Positions 18,249 through 26,968 are shown, counted from the first letter of the stretch. The stretch is 64,000 nt of DNA from Pseudomonas marginalis (GCF_900105325.1 NZ_FNSU01000003.1:1488001-1552000); one strand, 5' to 3'. A program made the numbers and translations. The notes: generated by a model from the sequence alone, not told the origin.

Positions 18249-18743
18249 ATGCTGTTTGTCGTGATGCTCGGGGGCAAGCACCCACGAGCAAGAATTGAAG
18301 TGCACGATGTGGTGTTCGCCGTAGCAGACACCCTGGAAGATACCTACCCGCAACTGCGCGAGAGCTGGTTTGGCAGCCCAAAGGGCGTGCATATAGATTC
18401 GTGGATGGCGGTGGACGGCGTCGACGGCTGGAAAGTCGAACTCAGCCACCTGGCCCCCGCTGCCGACGCCCATCACCTGTACTTCATCAACCTTGGCGGT
18501 TATGAAGCCAACAGCTTTGGCGAAGCCCACCACTACCTGCTGGTGGTCGCCCGCAACAAACGGGAGGCGACCAGCAAGGGCAAGCAACAAATGCTGCGCC
18601 ACTGGTCCCAGGCCCACACCGACGGCGTGATGGATATCGACGACTGCCTGCCCATCGACCTGGTGGACGGCCGCTACCTGCACCTGGTGCAAGGCGCCCA
18701 TCGGCCGATCATTCAGCAGAATGACTATATCGTCTTGAATTGA
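18249..18743 (+). CDS. DUF1543 domain protein
   Basis: Conserved bacterial protein of unknown function. ATG 18249, with AAGGA upstream, gives 164 residues starting MLFVVMLGGKHPRARIEVHD, the usual opening of DUF1543 proteins. Aromatic and acidic residues alternate in the middle (YFINLGGYEANSFGE; HHYLLVVA), and there is no signal peptide or membrane segment. It is divergent from the aldo/keto reductase and followed by the repeat region. No pathway context is offered by its neighbours. Confidence 0.8.
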   Translation: MLFVVMLGGKHPRARIEVHDVVFAVADTLEDTYPQLRESWFGSPKGVHIDSWMAVDGVDGWKVELSHLAPAADAHHLYFINLGGYEANSFGEAHHYLLVVARNKREATSKGKQQMLRHWSQAHTDGVMDIDDCLPIDLVDGRYLHLVQGAHRPIIQQNDYIVLN

Positions 18744-18822
18744 TGGGGGCTTATTCGACCTGACATCAGATGACTCCGGCAACGTCAGACGTAACACTGC
18801 TTTTGCTGTGGCTGTGGCTTTT

Positions 18823-19162
18823 GCTCTTGATCTCAGGCGCCCCGTCAAACACGCTGGCCGAACGCAGGCTTGAATCCGTGGGTAACCCGGCAGGACGCCG
18901 GGTTAGCCGTCCTGGGCCAGGGATGGCCCATGACGGCGGCCCACGGATTCAAGCCTGCGTTCGGGCACACCGAGCCTAGGCGAGGTGCCGAGTGTTGGGG
19001 CGAGGACCTTTTGCTTACTTTTGGGTCCCTCCAAAAGTGAGCCGCTGTAAGAGCGGAACCATAGGTGGCCGTTACCGCAGCAACGGATATGTACTCGGTC
19101 TGTTCCAACATCCTGGTCGGCTGTCAGGCCGCCATCGGGAGCAAGTCGAATCGTCGCACCGC
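18823..19162 (+). repeat. Large structured REP-associated repeat, copy A
   Basis: This copy shares its layout with 55782-56134. A conserved 5' segment (GCTCTTGA ... ACGCTGGCC) leads to a long hairpin region with variable arms, then a conserved block (GGGCACACCGAGCCTAGGCG), two small hairpins, and a REP half ending CCCTCCCAC. The 18744-19479 gap is otherwise empty of genes; short ORFs in it are translations of the repeat. Unlike copy B it lacks a clean left REP arm, and its 3' module is duplicated. Confidence 0.85.
18858..18964 (+). ncRNA. Predicted three-way-junction RNA fold with GGA loops (copy A)
   Basis: Positions 18858-18882 and 18940-18964 are a perfect 25-bp inverted repeat. Between them are two hairpins. 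The first is 18883-18905 (nine perfect pairs, loop AGGAC). The second is 18906-18937 (GCCGTC/GACGGC and TGGGCCA/TGGCCCA around loop GGGA, with one C-U mismatch). Only GG is left unpaired, so the fold is a compact three-way junction. CAGGGATG in the second loop matches the CsrA/RsmA core. Transcription is not shown; the strand is chosen by the loop motif. Confidence 0.4.
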
Positions 19163-19371
19163 CCCTCCCACATTTGATCTCCATACATCAGGTAGATACT
19201 AGTCTGCTCTGGATCTCACTCCATTACCGCAGCAACCGATATGCACTCGATCTGATCCAACATCCTGGTCGGCTTTCAGGCCGCCATCGGGAGCAAGTCG
19301 AATCGTCGCACCGCCCCTCCCACATGTGATCTCTATACATCAGGTAGATATCAGTCTGCTCTAGATCTCAC
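19070..19371 (+). repeat. Tandem duplication of the repeat's 3' module
   Basis: A 152-bp unit beginning GTTACCGCAGCAACGG occurs twice, starting at 19070 and 19222, with scattered single-base differences. Each unit contains the GGTCGG-GCCGCC stretch and the REP half ending CCCCTCCCAC, then a shared tail with CATCAGGTAGATA and GATCTCAC. Copy B at 56 kb has only one such module. Confidence 0.9.
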
Positions 19372-19479
19372 GCCAATACCCAAGCTCAACGCCCCAACCT
19401 GAACCCCAGCGGAACTTTGCCAGGAAATAACCGCCTGAATCCGGTACGCTCACCGTTTTTACTCAAGGAGTTAATCCCC

Positions 19480-19761
19480 ATGGCCAAAGCCACCGCCCGT
19501 CACATCCTCGTTGCCACCGAAGACAAGTGCAACGAACTCAAGGCCCAAATCGAAGGCGGCGCCGATTTCGCAGAAATCGCCAAAGCCAACTCCAGCTGCC
19601 CATCCAGCCGCCAGGGCGGTGACTTGGGTTCGTTCGGTCCAGGCCAGATGGTCAAGGAATTCGACACCGTCGTCTTCAGCGCCCCGGTCAACACCGTGCA
19701 AGGCCCGGTAAAAACCCAGTTCGGCTACCACCTGCTGGAAGTCACCAGCCGCCAGGACTGA
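19480..19761 (+). CDS. ppiC: Parvulin-type peptidyl-prolyl isomerase
   Basis: Small cytoplasmic PpiC-like rotamase. ATG 19480 follows AAGGAG and gives 93 residues that form a single parvulin domain: ARHILVATED at the start, CPSSRQGGDLGSFGPGQMV in the middle and FGYHLLEVTSR at the end. It lacks a signal peptide and extra domains. A diverged paralogue lies at 34005-34280. A hairpin shortly after the stop probably ends its transcript. Confidence 0.95.
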   Translation: MAKATARHILVATEDKCNELKAQIEGGADFAEIAKANSSCPSSRQGGDLGSFGPGQMVKEFDTVVFSAPVNTVQGPVKTQFGYHLLEVTSRQD

Positions 19762-19784
19762 TCCCGTCCGCGCTGCTGCTTGAA

Positions 19785-19814
19785 ACAACGGCCCGCCTCT
19801 TGGTGGGCCGTTGT
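19785..19814 (+). terminator. Hairpin after ppiC
   Basis: ACAACGGCCC and GGGCCGTTGT form a ten-base-pair perfect stem around a ten-base loop. There is no strong U-run, so this may be a 3'-end-protecting hairpin or a weak terminator between ppiC and the yejA operon. Confidence 0.6.
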
Positions 19815-19891
19815 GCATGTGACGACTGGCGACGCTGATGCCGTTAGCGTACAAATCCTTATTCTTCTCCACCCGGCGTTCAAGGCTGACA

Positions 19892-21751
19892 ATGCGATTG
19901 GCTTTTTCCAGACTGTTCAGTACCTCCTTGGCCCTGCTGCTGGCCAGCAGCGCCGTGATCGCGGCGCCCCAACCGTCCATGACCGTGTACGGCGAACCGG
20001 CCAAGTATCCAGCCGGTTTCAGCCATTTCGACTACGCCAACCCCAACGCCCCCAAGGGCGGCAGCCTGCGGCGCTCGGCGCTGGAGATCGGGCGTTTCGA
20101 CCATGTGCTGCCGTATATCGACAAAGGCATCGGCGTCTCCCAGGTCGACGGCTGGTTGTATGCGCCCCTGGCCCTGCGTTCCCTGGACGAGCCCTACACG
20201 GTGTATGGCCTGGTGGCCGAGAAGATGGAACGCGCGGAGGACGGCCTGTCCCTGCGTTTCTTCCTCAACCCCAAGGCGCGCTTTGCCGATGGCAAGCCGA
20301 TCACCGCCGAAGACGTGCGCTACAGCTTCAACCTGCTGATGACCCAAGGCAGCCTGCGCTTTCGCACGCTGTTCGCCGACGTCAAGCACGTCGAAGTCGA
20401 AGGCCAGCGCCAGGTACGTTTTGATTTCTCCAGCAATGAAAACCGCACCCTGCCCCTGGATATCGCCACCCTGCCGGTGTTTCCCGAGCACTGGTGGAAA
20501 ACTCGCGACTTCGCCAACGGCGGTGGCTACGAAGCCCCCCTGGGCAGCGGCCCGTACAAGGTCGGCAAGATCGACTCGGGCAGCACCATCACCTTTACCC
20601 GCGACCCCGACTGGTGGGGCAAGGACCTGCCCGTCAGCCGCGGCCTGTACAACTTCGATCACCTGAGCCTGGAGTACTTCGGTGACACCGAAGTGGCCCG
20701 CCAGGTACTGCGCGGTGGCGCCTACGACTTCAACCGTGAGTTTTCCGCCACCGGCTATTCCATCGGCTACAACGGCCCGGCCCTGGACGATGGCCGCCTG
20801 CAACGTGCGCACCTGGCCAAGGACATGCCGCAACCGGCCCAGGGTTATGTGTTCAACGTGCAAAAACCGATGTTCAAGGACCGTCGCGTGCGCCAGGCCC
20901 TGGCAATGCTGTGGGACTTCGAATGGGCCAACCGGCAGATGATGCGCAACCTGTACATCCGCCAGCAAAGCTACTTCTCCAATAGCCCGTTGGCCGCCAC
21001 CCAACTGCCCACCCCGGAAGAACTGGCGATTCTCGAACCCTTGCGCGGGCAGATTCCCGACGAGGTATTCACCCAGGTGTTCAAGGCCCCGGTCACCGAT
21101 GGCAGCGGCATGATCCGCGACAAACAGTTGCAAGCCCTGGCCCTGCTGGAAGAAGCCGGCTGGAAGCCAGACGGCGACAAACTGGTCAATGCCGAGGGCG
21201 AGCCGCTGGAGTTCACCTTCCTCAATGCCCAGAACGGCCTGGAACGCCTGTTGTTGCCGTACAAACGCAACCTCGCACAGATCGGCATTACCTTGAACAT
21301 CCGCCGCATCGACTCTTCGCAATACGTGAACCGCCTGATGGCCCGCGACTACGACATGATCGTCACCGGCTTCCCGGTGACCACCTCGCCCGGCATGGAG
21401 CTGTACAACTACTTCGGCTCGACCGCCGCATTCGATCCGGGCGCCAACAACTACATGGTGCTCAAGGACCCGGCCGTCGACAGCCTGATCAAGGGCCTGG
21501 TCAAGGCCGACACCCAGGCGCAGATGCTCACCTATGCCCATGCCCTGGATCGGGTGCTGCAATGGAATTACCTGTGGATCCCCAATTACTACCCGCCCGG
21601 CACCTCCGCTGCGTGGTGGAACCGCTTCGGCCGTCCGGCCATCGAGGCCAGGAATGATGAAGCCCTGGAAACCTGGTGGGAAATCAGCCCTACCCCGCTG
21701 ACCAATGAACAAATGAATGCCGAGTTGAAAAAACGCGCGGGAGCTCGCTGA
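19892..21751 (+). CDS. yejA: Peptide ABC transporter substrate-binding protein (YejA-like)
   Basis: Periplasmic binding protein of the family-5 (oligopeptide) type. ATG 19892 with AAGG upstream gives 619 residues. There is a clear signal peptide (FSRLFSTSLALLLASSAVIA, cut near residue 25) and the YejA-like opening FSHFDYANPNAPKGGSLRR. Its stop overlaps the yejB start by one base. The three following genes complete a YejABEF-type importer, known in enterics for microcin C-like and other peptides. The peptide taken up here is unknown. Confidence 0.92.
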   Translation: MRLAFSRLFSTSLALLLASSAVIAAPQPSMTVYGEPAKYPAGFSHFDYANPNAPKGGSLRRSALEIGRFDHVLPYIDKGIGVSQVDGWLYAPLALRSLDEPYTVYGLVAEKMERAEDGLSLRFFLNPKARFADGKPITAEDVRYSFNLLMTQGSLRFRTLFADVKHVEVEGQRQVRFDFSSNENRTLPLDIATLPVFPEHWWKTRDFANGGGYEAPLGSGPYKVGKIDSGSTITFTRDPDWWGKDLPVSRGLYNFDHLSLEYFGDTEVARQVLRGGAYDFNREFSATGYSIGYNGPALDDGRLQRAHLAKDMPQPAQGYVFNVQKPMFKDRRVRQALAMLWDFEWANRQMMRNLYIRQQSYFSNSPLAATQLPTPEELAILEPLRGQIPDEVFTQVFKAPVTDGSGMIRDKQLQALALLEEAGWKPDGDKLVNAEGEPLEFTFLNAQNGLERLLLPYKRNLAQIGITLNIRRIDSSQYVNRLMARDYDMIVTGFPVTTSPGMELYNYFGSTAAFDPGANNYMVLKDPAVDSLIKGLVKADTQAQMLTYAHALDRVLQWNYLWIPNYYPPGTSAAWWNRFGRPAIEARNDEALETWWEISPTPLTNEQMNAELKKRAGAR

Positions 21752-22812
21752 TGTTTGCCTATATCGTGCGGCGCCTGCTGCTGATCATCCCGACGCTGGT
21801 GATCATCATGCTGGTCAACTTCGTGATCGTCCAGGCCGCCCCCGGCGGGCCGGTGGAACAAGCCATCGCCCACTTGCAGGGCATCGGCGGCGGCGCGGTC
21901 GGCGGCTCATCCGGCGACGCTGTCAGCAGCGGCTCCCGTGCCAGCCGCGGGCTGGACCCGAAACTGATCAAGGACATCGAAAAACAATACGGCTTCGACA
22001 AGCCCGCGCCGGAACGCCTGTGGCTGATGCTCAATAGCTACGCCCAGCTGGATTTCGGCAACAGCTTCTTTCGCGGCGCCACCGTGATCGACCTGATCCT
22101 GGAAAAAATGCCGGTGACCATTTCCCTCGGCCTGTGGGCCACGCTGATCACTTACCTGGTGTCGATCCCCCTGGGCATTCGCAAGGCGGTGCGCCATGGC
22201 AGCAGCTTTGATGTGTGGAGCAGCACCGCCATTGTGATTGGCTACGCGATGCCGGCGTTTCTGTTCGCGATGTTCCTGATTGTGATGTTCGCCGGAGGCA
22301 CGTCATTGAACTGGTTCCCGGTGCGCGGGCTGGTCTCGGAAAACTTCGCCGAACTGAGCACCGTGGGCAAGATCGCCGACTACTTCTGGCACCTGGTGCT
22401 GCCGGTCAGCGCGCTGGTAATCGGCGGTTTCGCCACCCTGACCATCCTGACCAAAAACTCGTTCCTCAATGAAATCACGCGCCAGTACGTAGTGACCGCC
22501 CGCGCCAAGGGCCTGAGCGAACGCCGGGTGCTGTACGGCCATGTGTTTCGCAACGCCATGCTGCTGGTGATCTCGGGGATTCCCCAGGCGTTCATCAGTG
22601 TGTTCTTTGCCGGTTCGCTGTTGATCGAGGTGATCTTTTCCCTCGATGGCCTCGGCCGCATGAGCTACGAAGCGGCCGTGTCCCGGGACTACCCGGTGGT
22701 GTTTGGCTCGCTGTTTATCTTCACCTTGTTTGGCCTGCTGATAAAACTGATCGGCGACCTCTGCTACACCCTGGTGGACCCGCGTATCGACTTCGCCGCG
22801 AGGAACGCCTGA
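21751..22812 (+). CDS. yejB: Peptide ABC transporter permease YejB
   Basis: Inner-membrane permease of the YejABEF importer, 353 residues. It starts with the membrane segment LLLIIPTLVIIMLVNFVIVQ, then a Gly/Ser-rich periplasmic stretch (about residues 47-70), the binding-protein-dependent transport domain and the EAA-like loop GLSERRVLYGHVFRNAMLLV. The ends overlap the neighbouring genes by one base, so the operon is translated as a coupled unit. Confidence 0.93.
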   Translation: MFAYIVRRLLLIIPTLVIIMLVNFVIVQAAPGGPVEQAIAHLQGIGGGAVGGSSGDAVSSGSRASRGLDPKLIKDIEKQYGFDKPAPERLWLMLNSYAQLDFGNSFFRGATVIDLILEKMPVTISLGLWATLITYLVSIPLGIRKAVRHGSSFDVWSSTAIVIGYAMPAFLFAMFLIVMFAGGTSLNWFPVRGLVSENFAELSTVGKIADYFWHLVLPVSALVIGGFATLTILTKNSFLNEITRQYVVTARAKGLSERRVLYGHVFRNAMLLVISGIPQAFISVFFAGSLLIEVIFSLDGLGRMSYEAAVSRDYPVVFGSLFIFTLFGLLIKLIGDLCYTLVDPRIDFAARNA

Positions 22813-23834
22813 TGCTTAACCTGTCTCCCGTGGCCCGTCGGCGTTTCGAACGCTTCAAGAAAAACCGTCGCGGCTGGTGGTCGCTGTGGCTGTTTATCGG
22901 GCTGTTTATCCTGACCCTGGGCGGCGAGTTGATCGCCAACGACAAGCCTCTCGTGCTCAGCTACAAGAACGAGCTGTATTTCCCGGCATTCAAGCGCTAC
23001 ACCGAGCAGCAGTTCGGCGGGCAACTGCCGTTCCAGGCCGATTACCGCAGTGACTACGTGCAAAAGCTGATCAAGCAGGACGGCGGTTGGATGCTGTTCC
23101 CGCCAATCCCGTTCAGCGACGACACCCCCAACTACGAACTGACCCGCCCGGCCCCCAGCCCGCCCTCGACGGTGAACTGGCTGGGTACCGATGACCAGTC
23201 GCGGGATGTGCTGGCACGGGTGATCTTCGGCGCGCGGGTGTCAATCCTGTTTGCCCTGGCACTCACCGCGATCAGCGCCACCATCGGCATCGCCGCCGGG
23301 GCCTTGCAGGGCTATTACGGCGGCTGGGTGGATCTGCTCGGCCAACGCATCCTTGAAGTGTGGTCCGGGCTGCCGGTGCTGTACCTGCTGATCATCCTGT
23401 CGGGGTTTGTCGAGCCGAACTTCTGGTGGTTGCTGGGGATCATGGCGCTGTTTTCCTGGCTGGCCCTGGTGGATGTGGTGCGCGCCGAGTTCCTGCGCGG
23501 GCGCAACCTGGAGTACGTCAAGGCCGCACGGGCCCTGGGCCTGGGCGACGGCAAGATCATTCGCCGGCACATCCTGCCCAACGCCATGACCGCCACCTTG
23601 AGCTACCTGCCGTTTATCCTCACCGGGGCGATTTCCACCCTGAGCGCCCTGGATTTCCTCGGTTTCGGCATGCCTGCGGGCAGTGCGTCATTGGGCGAGC
23701 TGATTGCCCAGGGCAAGCAGAACCTGCAAGCGCCGTGGCTGGGCCTGACGGCGTTTTTCACCTTGGCGCTGATCCTGTCGCTGCTGGTCTTTATCGGCGA
23801 GGCATTACGTGATGCCTTCGACCCACGCTCATGA
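22812..23834 (+). CDS. yejE: Peptide ABC transporter permease YejE
   Basis: Second permease of the importer, 340 residues. It has the YejE-type cytoplasmic N terminus (RRRFERFKKNRRGWWSLWLF), a large periplasmic loop after the first membrane segment, and five further membrane spans. The conserved motif LGTDDQSRDVLARVIFGARV precedes the transport domain. The EAA-type loop ARALGLGDGKIIRRHILPNA would contact the ATPase. It lies between yejB (one-base overlap) and yejF (10 bp). Confidence 0.93.
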   Translation: MLNLSPVARRRFERFKKNRRGWWSLWLFIGLFILTLGGELIANDKPLVLSYKNELYFPAFKRYTEQQFGGQLPFQADYRSDYVQKLIKQDGGWMLFPPIPFSDDTPNYELTRPAPSPPSTVNWLGTDDQSRDVLARVIFGARVSILFALALTAISATIGIAAGALQGYYGGWVDLLGQRILEVWSGLPVLYLLIILSGFVEPNFWWLLGIMALFSWLALVDVVRAEFLRGRNLEYVKAARALGLGDGKIIRRHILPNAMTATLSYLPFILTGAISTLSALDFLGFGMPAGSASLGELIAQGKQNLQAPWLGLTAFFTLALILSLLVFIGEALRDAFDPRS

Positions 23835-23844
23835 GTGACTGCGT

Positions 23845-25419
23845 ATGAACCTGATCGAAATCCGCGACCTCAGCGTCGCCTTCAGCGGCCAGACCGTGGT
23901 ACGCAACCTGAGCCTGGACGTACGCCCCGGCGAGTGCCTGGCGCTGGTGGGTGAGTCCGGCTCCGGCAAGTCGGTGACCGCCCATTCGATTCTGCAACTG
24001 CTGCCCGAAGCCGGTACTGAAACCCGCGGCTCCGTGAAGTATCGCGGCCAGGAACTGATCGGCGCCTCGGCGTCGACCTTGCAGAAACTGCGCGGCAACC
24101 GCATTGCGATGATCTTCCAGGAGCCGATGACCTCCCTCAACCCACTGCACAGCATCGAAAAACAGATCGGCGAAACCTTGCTGCTGCACAAGGGCCTCGG
24201 CGGCAAGGCGGCTCAGGCGCGCATCCTCGAGTTGCTGCAGTTGGTGGGTATCCAGAAACCACAGGAACGCCTCAAGGCCTATCCCCACCAACTCTCCGGG
24301 GGCCAACGCCAACGGGTGATGATCGCCATGGCCCTGGCCTGTGAGCCGGAACTGCTGATCGCCGACGAGCCCACCACCGCCCTCGACGTGACCGTGCAGC
24401 GCAAGATCCTGCTGCTGCTCAAGTCCCTGCAACACCGCCTGGGCATGTCGCTGCTGCTGATCAGCCATGACCTCAACCTGGTGCGCAGCATTGCCCAGCG
24501 GGTGTGCGTGATGCGTGCCGGCGAGATTGTCGAGCAGGCCGACTGCGAGGCGTTGTTCACGGCCCCCCAACACCCCTACAGCCGCCTGCTGCTGGACGCC
24601 GAGCCGTCCGGCGATGTGCTGTGCAGCGAGCCACGGGAGACCGTGCTGGACGTGCACGACCTGAGCGTGCAATTCCCCCTGGGCGGCGGCCTGTTCCGGC
24701 GCAAGACCTACCTGCGCGCGGTGGATGGCATCAGCCTCAGCGTGCAGCGCGGCAAGACCCTGGGGATTGTCGGCGAGTCCGGTTCGGGCAAGTCCACTCT
24801 CGGCCAGGCGATCCTGCGCCTGCTGGACTCCACCGGCAGCATCCGCTTCCAGGGCGAGTCTCTCGACCCGCTCAACCACAAGCAAATGCGCCCGTGGCGC
24901 AAACAGATGCAGGTGGTCTTCCAAGACCCCTACGGCAGCCTTAGCCCGCGCATGTCGGTGCAGCAGATCATCAGCGAAGGCCTGGAGGTGCATGCGCCGT
25001 GCAGCCTGGCCGACCGCGATGCGCAAGTGATCCAGGTGCTCAAGGACGTGGGCCTCGACCCCGCCAGCCGCCATCGCTTCCCCCATGAATTCTCCGGCGG
25101 CCAGCGCCAACGCATCGCCATCGCCCGCGCGCTGGTGCTCAAGCCGGCGCTGATGCTGCTGGATGAACCGACCTCGGCACTGGACCGTACGGTGCAGAAG
25201 CAGGTCGTAGCGTTGCTGCGTGAATTGCAGGAAAAGTACGGTCTGACCTACCTGTTTATCAGCCATGACCTCGCCGTGGTGCGCGCCATGGCCCATGACA
25301 TGATCGTGATCAAGGACGGCAAGGTGGTGGAGCGCGGGCCGAGCCATGACGTTTTCGAAGCACCGCAGCACCCGTATACCAAAGAACTCCTGGCGGCGGC
25401 CGGCGGGCTGTCGTCATGA
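23845..25419 (+). CDS. yejF: Peptide ABC transporter dual ATPase YejF
   Basis: Fused double ATPase that powers the YejABE importer, 524 residues. Both halves have Walker A (GESGSGKS twice), the signature LSGGQRQRV or FSGGQRQRI, and Walker B (LLIADEPTTALD; LMLLDEPTSALD). The YejF-type tail HPYTKELLAAAGG ends the protein. Its stop overlaps the start of the sigma-54 regulator gene (ATGA), an unusual partner for a peptide importer. Confidence 0.94.
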   Translation: MNLIEIRDLSVAFSGQTVVRNLSLDVRPGECLALVGESGSGKSVTAHSILQLLPEAGTETRGSVKYRGQELIGASASTLQKLRGNRIAMIFQEPMTSLNPLHSIEKQIGETLLLHKGLGGKAAQARILELLQLVGIQKPQERLKAYPHQLSGGQRQRVMIAMALACEPELLIADEPTTALDVTVQRKILLLLKSLQHRLGMSLLLISHDLNLVRSIAQRVCVMRAGEIVEQADCEALFTAPQHPYSRLLLDAEPSGDVLCSEPRETVLDVHDLSVQFPLGGGLFRRKTYLRAVDGISLSVQRGKTLGIVGESGSGKSTLGQAILRLLDSTGSIRFQGESLDPLNHKQMRPWRKQMQVVFQDPYGSLSPRMSVQQIISEGLEVHAPCSLADRDAQVIQVLKDVGLDPASRHRFPHEFSGGQRQRIAIARALVLKPALMLLDEPTSALDRTVQKQVVALLRELQEKYGLTYLFISHDLAVVRAMAHDMIVIKDGKVVERGPSHDVFEAPQHPYTKELLAAAGGLSS

Positions 25420-26807
25420 GTACCAGCCTGACGGACTACCAACAGGTTCGCGGCCTGGCGATCCAGTCGCTGTTCGAGATCATCGAGCAGTCCAGCGAAG
25501 GCACGGTGATTGTCGACCGCGACGCCAATATCGTCTGGATGAATGAGCGCTACGCCAAGCGCTTCGGCCTCAAGAGTGCCGATGAAGCCATCGGCCAGCC
25601 GTGCGAGCGGGTGATTTCCAACAGCCTGTTGCGCCAGGTGGTGCGCACCGACCGGCCGATTCTGCTGGACATCCAGGACACCCCCAAAGGCCCTTTGGTG
25701 GTGATGCGCCTGCCGATCCACAACGACGCCGGTGCAGTGATCGGTGCGATTGGCTTTGCCTTGTTCGATGAGCTGCGCAACCTGTCGCCGCTGATCGAAC
25801 GCTACCTGAGCATGCAGCAGGAACTGGCCTCCACCCGCTCGTTGCTGCGCTCACGCCAGAGCAAGTACAACTTCGCGCACTTTATCGGCACCAGCGCCGC
25901 CAGCCTGGAAGTCAAACGCCGTGCACGACGCAGCGCAAGCGCCGAATCGCCGGTGCTGCTGCTGGGCGAGACTGGTACCGGCAAGGAATTGCTCGCCCAG
26001 GCGATCCACGGTGCCTCACCGCGTGCGCACAAGGCGTTTGTCAGCATCAACAGCGCGGCGATTCCCCATGACCTGCTGGAAGCCGAGTTCTTCGGCACCA
26101 CGCCGGGCGCCTTTACCGGTGCCGATCGCAAGGGCCGTCCAGGCAAGTTCCAGATTGCCCAGGGCGGCACGCTGTTCCTCGATGAAATCGGCGATATGCC
26201 GCTGCCGCTGCAAAGCAAGCTGCTGCGGGTGTTGCAGGAAAAGGAATTCGAACCGGTGGGTTCCAACGAAATGCTGCACAGCGATGTACGGGTGATCGCG
26301 GCCACCTCCATGGACCTGGAAGCGGCGATCAAGCGCGGTGAGTTCCGTGCGGACCTGTATTACCGCCTGAACGTATTGCCGATCCAGGTGCCGCCGCTGC
26401 GTGAACGGCTGGAGGACATTCCGGCGCTGAGCGAAGCGATCCTCGAGGAACTGCGCAGCCAGCATGAACTGGACCGCGAGGCCCTGGCGCTGTTGGCGCA
26501 GCATGCGTGGCCGGGGAACATCCGCGAACTGCGCAACGTGCTGGAGCGCGCGGCGTTGCTGAGCGATGACCTGGTGCTGAACGCTAGGGACATTCGCGCG
26601 GCGATTGGCACGTTCAGCCCGGTGACGCGCGGCGCAGTGGACACGGTTGAGGGTGAGACGTTTGCGGCGGCGCGGGAGCGGCTTGATCGGCAGGTGATTG
26701 CGGCGGCACTCCAGGCGTGTGACGGGAATGTGGTGGAGGCGGCCAGGCGATTGGGGCTGGGGCGGTCGACGTTGTACAAGAAGATGGTGGCACTTGGAAT
26801 CGCCTGA
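25416..26807 (+). CDS. hbcR: Sigma-54-dependent activator, probably of 3-hydroxybutyrate use (HbcR-like)
   Basis: Enhancer-binding protein of 463 residues: N-terminal PAS domain (about 15-130, QSSEGTVIVDRDANIVWMNE), AAA+ domain with GETGTGKE and GAFTGA at residues 231-236, and a C-terminal Fis helix-turn-helix (NVVEAARRLGLGRSTLYKKM). It precedes a permease gene with a strong sigma-54 promoter and genes for 3-hydroxybutyrate oxidation, matching the arrangement of hbcR in P. aeruginosa (established knowledge). It is also coupled by ATGA to yejF, so part of its expression may follow the peptide importer. Confidence 0.85.
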   Translation: MSTSLTDYQQVRGLAIQSLFEIIEQSSEGTVIVDRDANIVWMNERYAKRFGLKSADEAIGQPCERVISNSLLRQVVRTDRPILLDIQDTPKGPLVVMRLPIHNDAGAVIGAIGFALFDELRNLSPLIERYLSMQQELASTRSLLRSRQSKYNFAHFIGTSAASLEVKRRARRSASAESPVLLLGETGTGKELLAQAIHGASPRAHKAFVSINSAAIPHDLLEAEFFGTTPGAFTGADRKGRPGKFQIAQGGTLFLDEIGDMPLPLQSKLLRVLQEKEFEPVGSNEMLHSDVRVIAATSMDLEAAIKRGEFRADLYYRLNVLPIQVPPLRERLEDIPALSEAILEELRSQHELDREALALLAQHAWPGNIRELRNVLERAALLSDDLVLNARDIRAAIGTFSPVTRGAVDTVEGETFAAARERLDRQVIAAALQACDGNVVEAARRLGLGRSTLYKKMVALGIA

Positions 26808-26823
26808 TCTCCAAACAGAGACA
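26806..26823. promoter_or_regulatory. Candidate enhancer site 1 (TCTC-N6-GAGACA)
   Basis: TCTC at 26808-26811 and GAGACA at 26818-26823 form an inverted repeat with a six-base spacer, overlapping the stop codon of the regulator gene. The same geometry recurs at 26951-26968. Proposed binding site of the sigma-54 activator encoded just upstream. Confidence 0.45.
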
Positions 26824-26849
26824 AAATTCTCCATAGAAAGACACTCCCT

Positions 26850-26936
26850 GTGGGAGGGGGCTTGCTTCCGATAGCATCAGGCCAGTCAACACATTTACTG
26901 GCTGATGCACCGCTATCGGGGCAAGCCCCCTCCCAC
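26850..26936. repeat. REPIN (two inverted REP arms)
   Basis: GTGGGAGGGGGCTTGC at the left and GCAAGCCCCCTCCCAC at the right flank a short spacer that carries a second inverted repeat (GCATCAGGCCAGT / ACTGGCTGATGC). It lies between the two candidate enhancer sites of the downstream sigma-54 promoter. Confidence 0.92.
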
Positions 26937-26950
26937 ATTTTGTCTTCATT

Positions 26951-26968
26951 TGTCTCAAAATCGAGACA
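26951..26968. promoter_or_regulatory. Candidate enhancer site 2 (TGTCTC-N6-GAGACA)
   Basis: A perfect inverted repeat of six-base arms with spacer AAAATC, about 62 bp upstream of the -24 element. It shares arm sequence and spacer length with the site at 26806-26823, which supports recognition by one dimeric regulator. Confidence 0.55.

Noticed and set aside
19880..21712. 610-codon open frame on the minus strand opposite yejA
   Set aside because: Antisense shadow of a GC-rich coding gene: composition is low-complexity, there is no ribosome site, and the plus-strand frame has a clear family match.
23791..25371. 526-codon open frame opposite yejF
   Set aside because: Same shadow effect; the yejF frame carries both ATPase motif sets.
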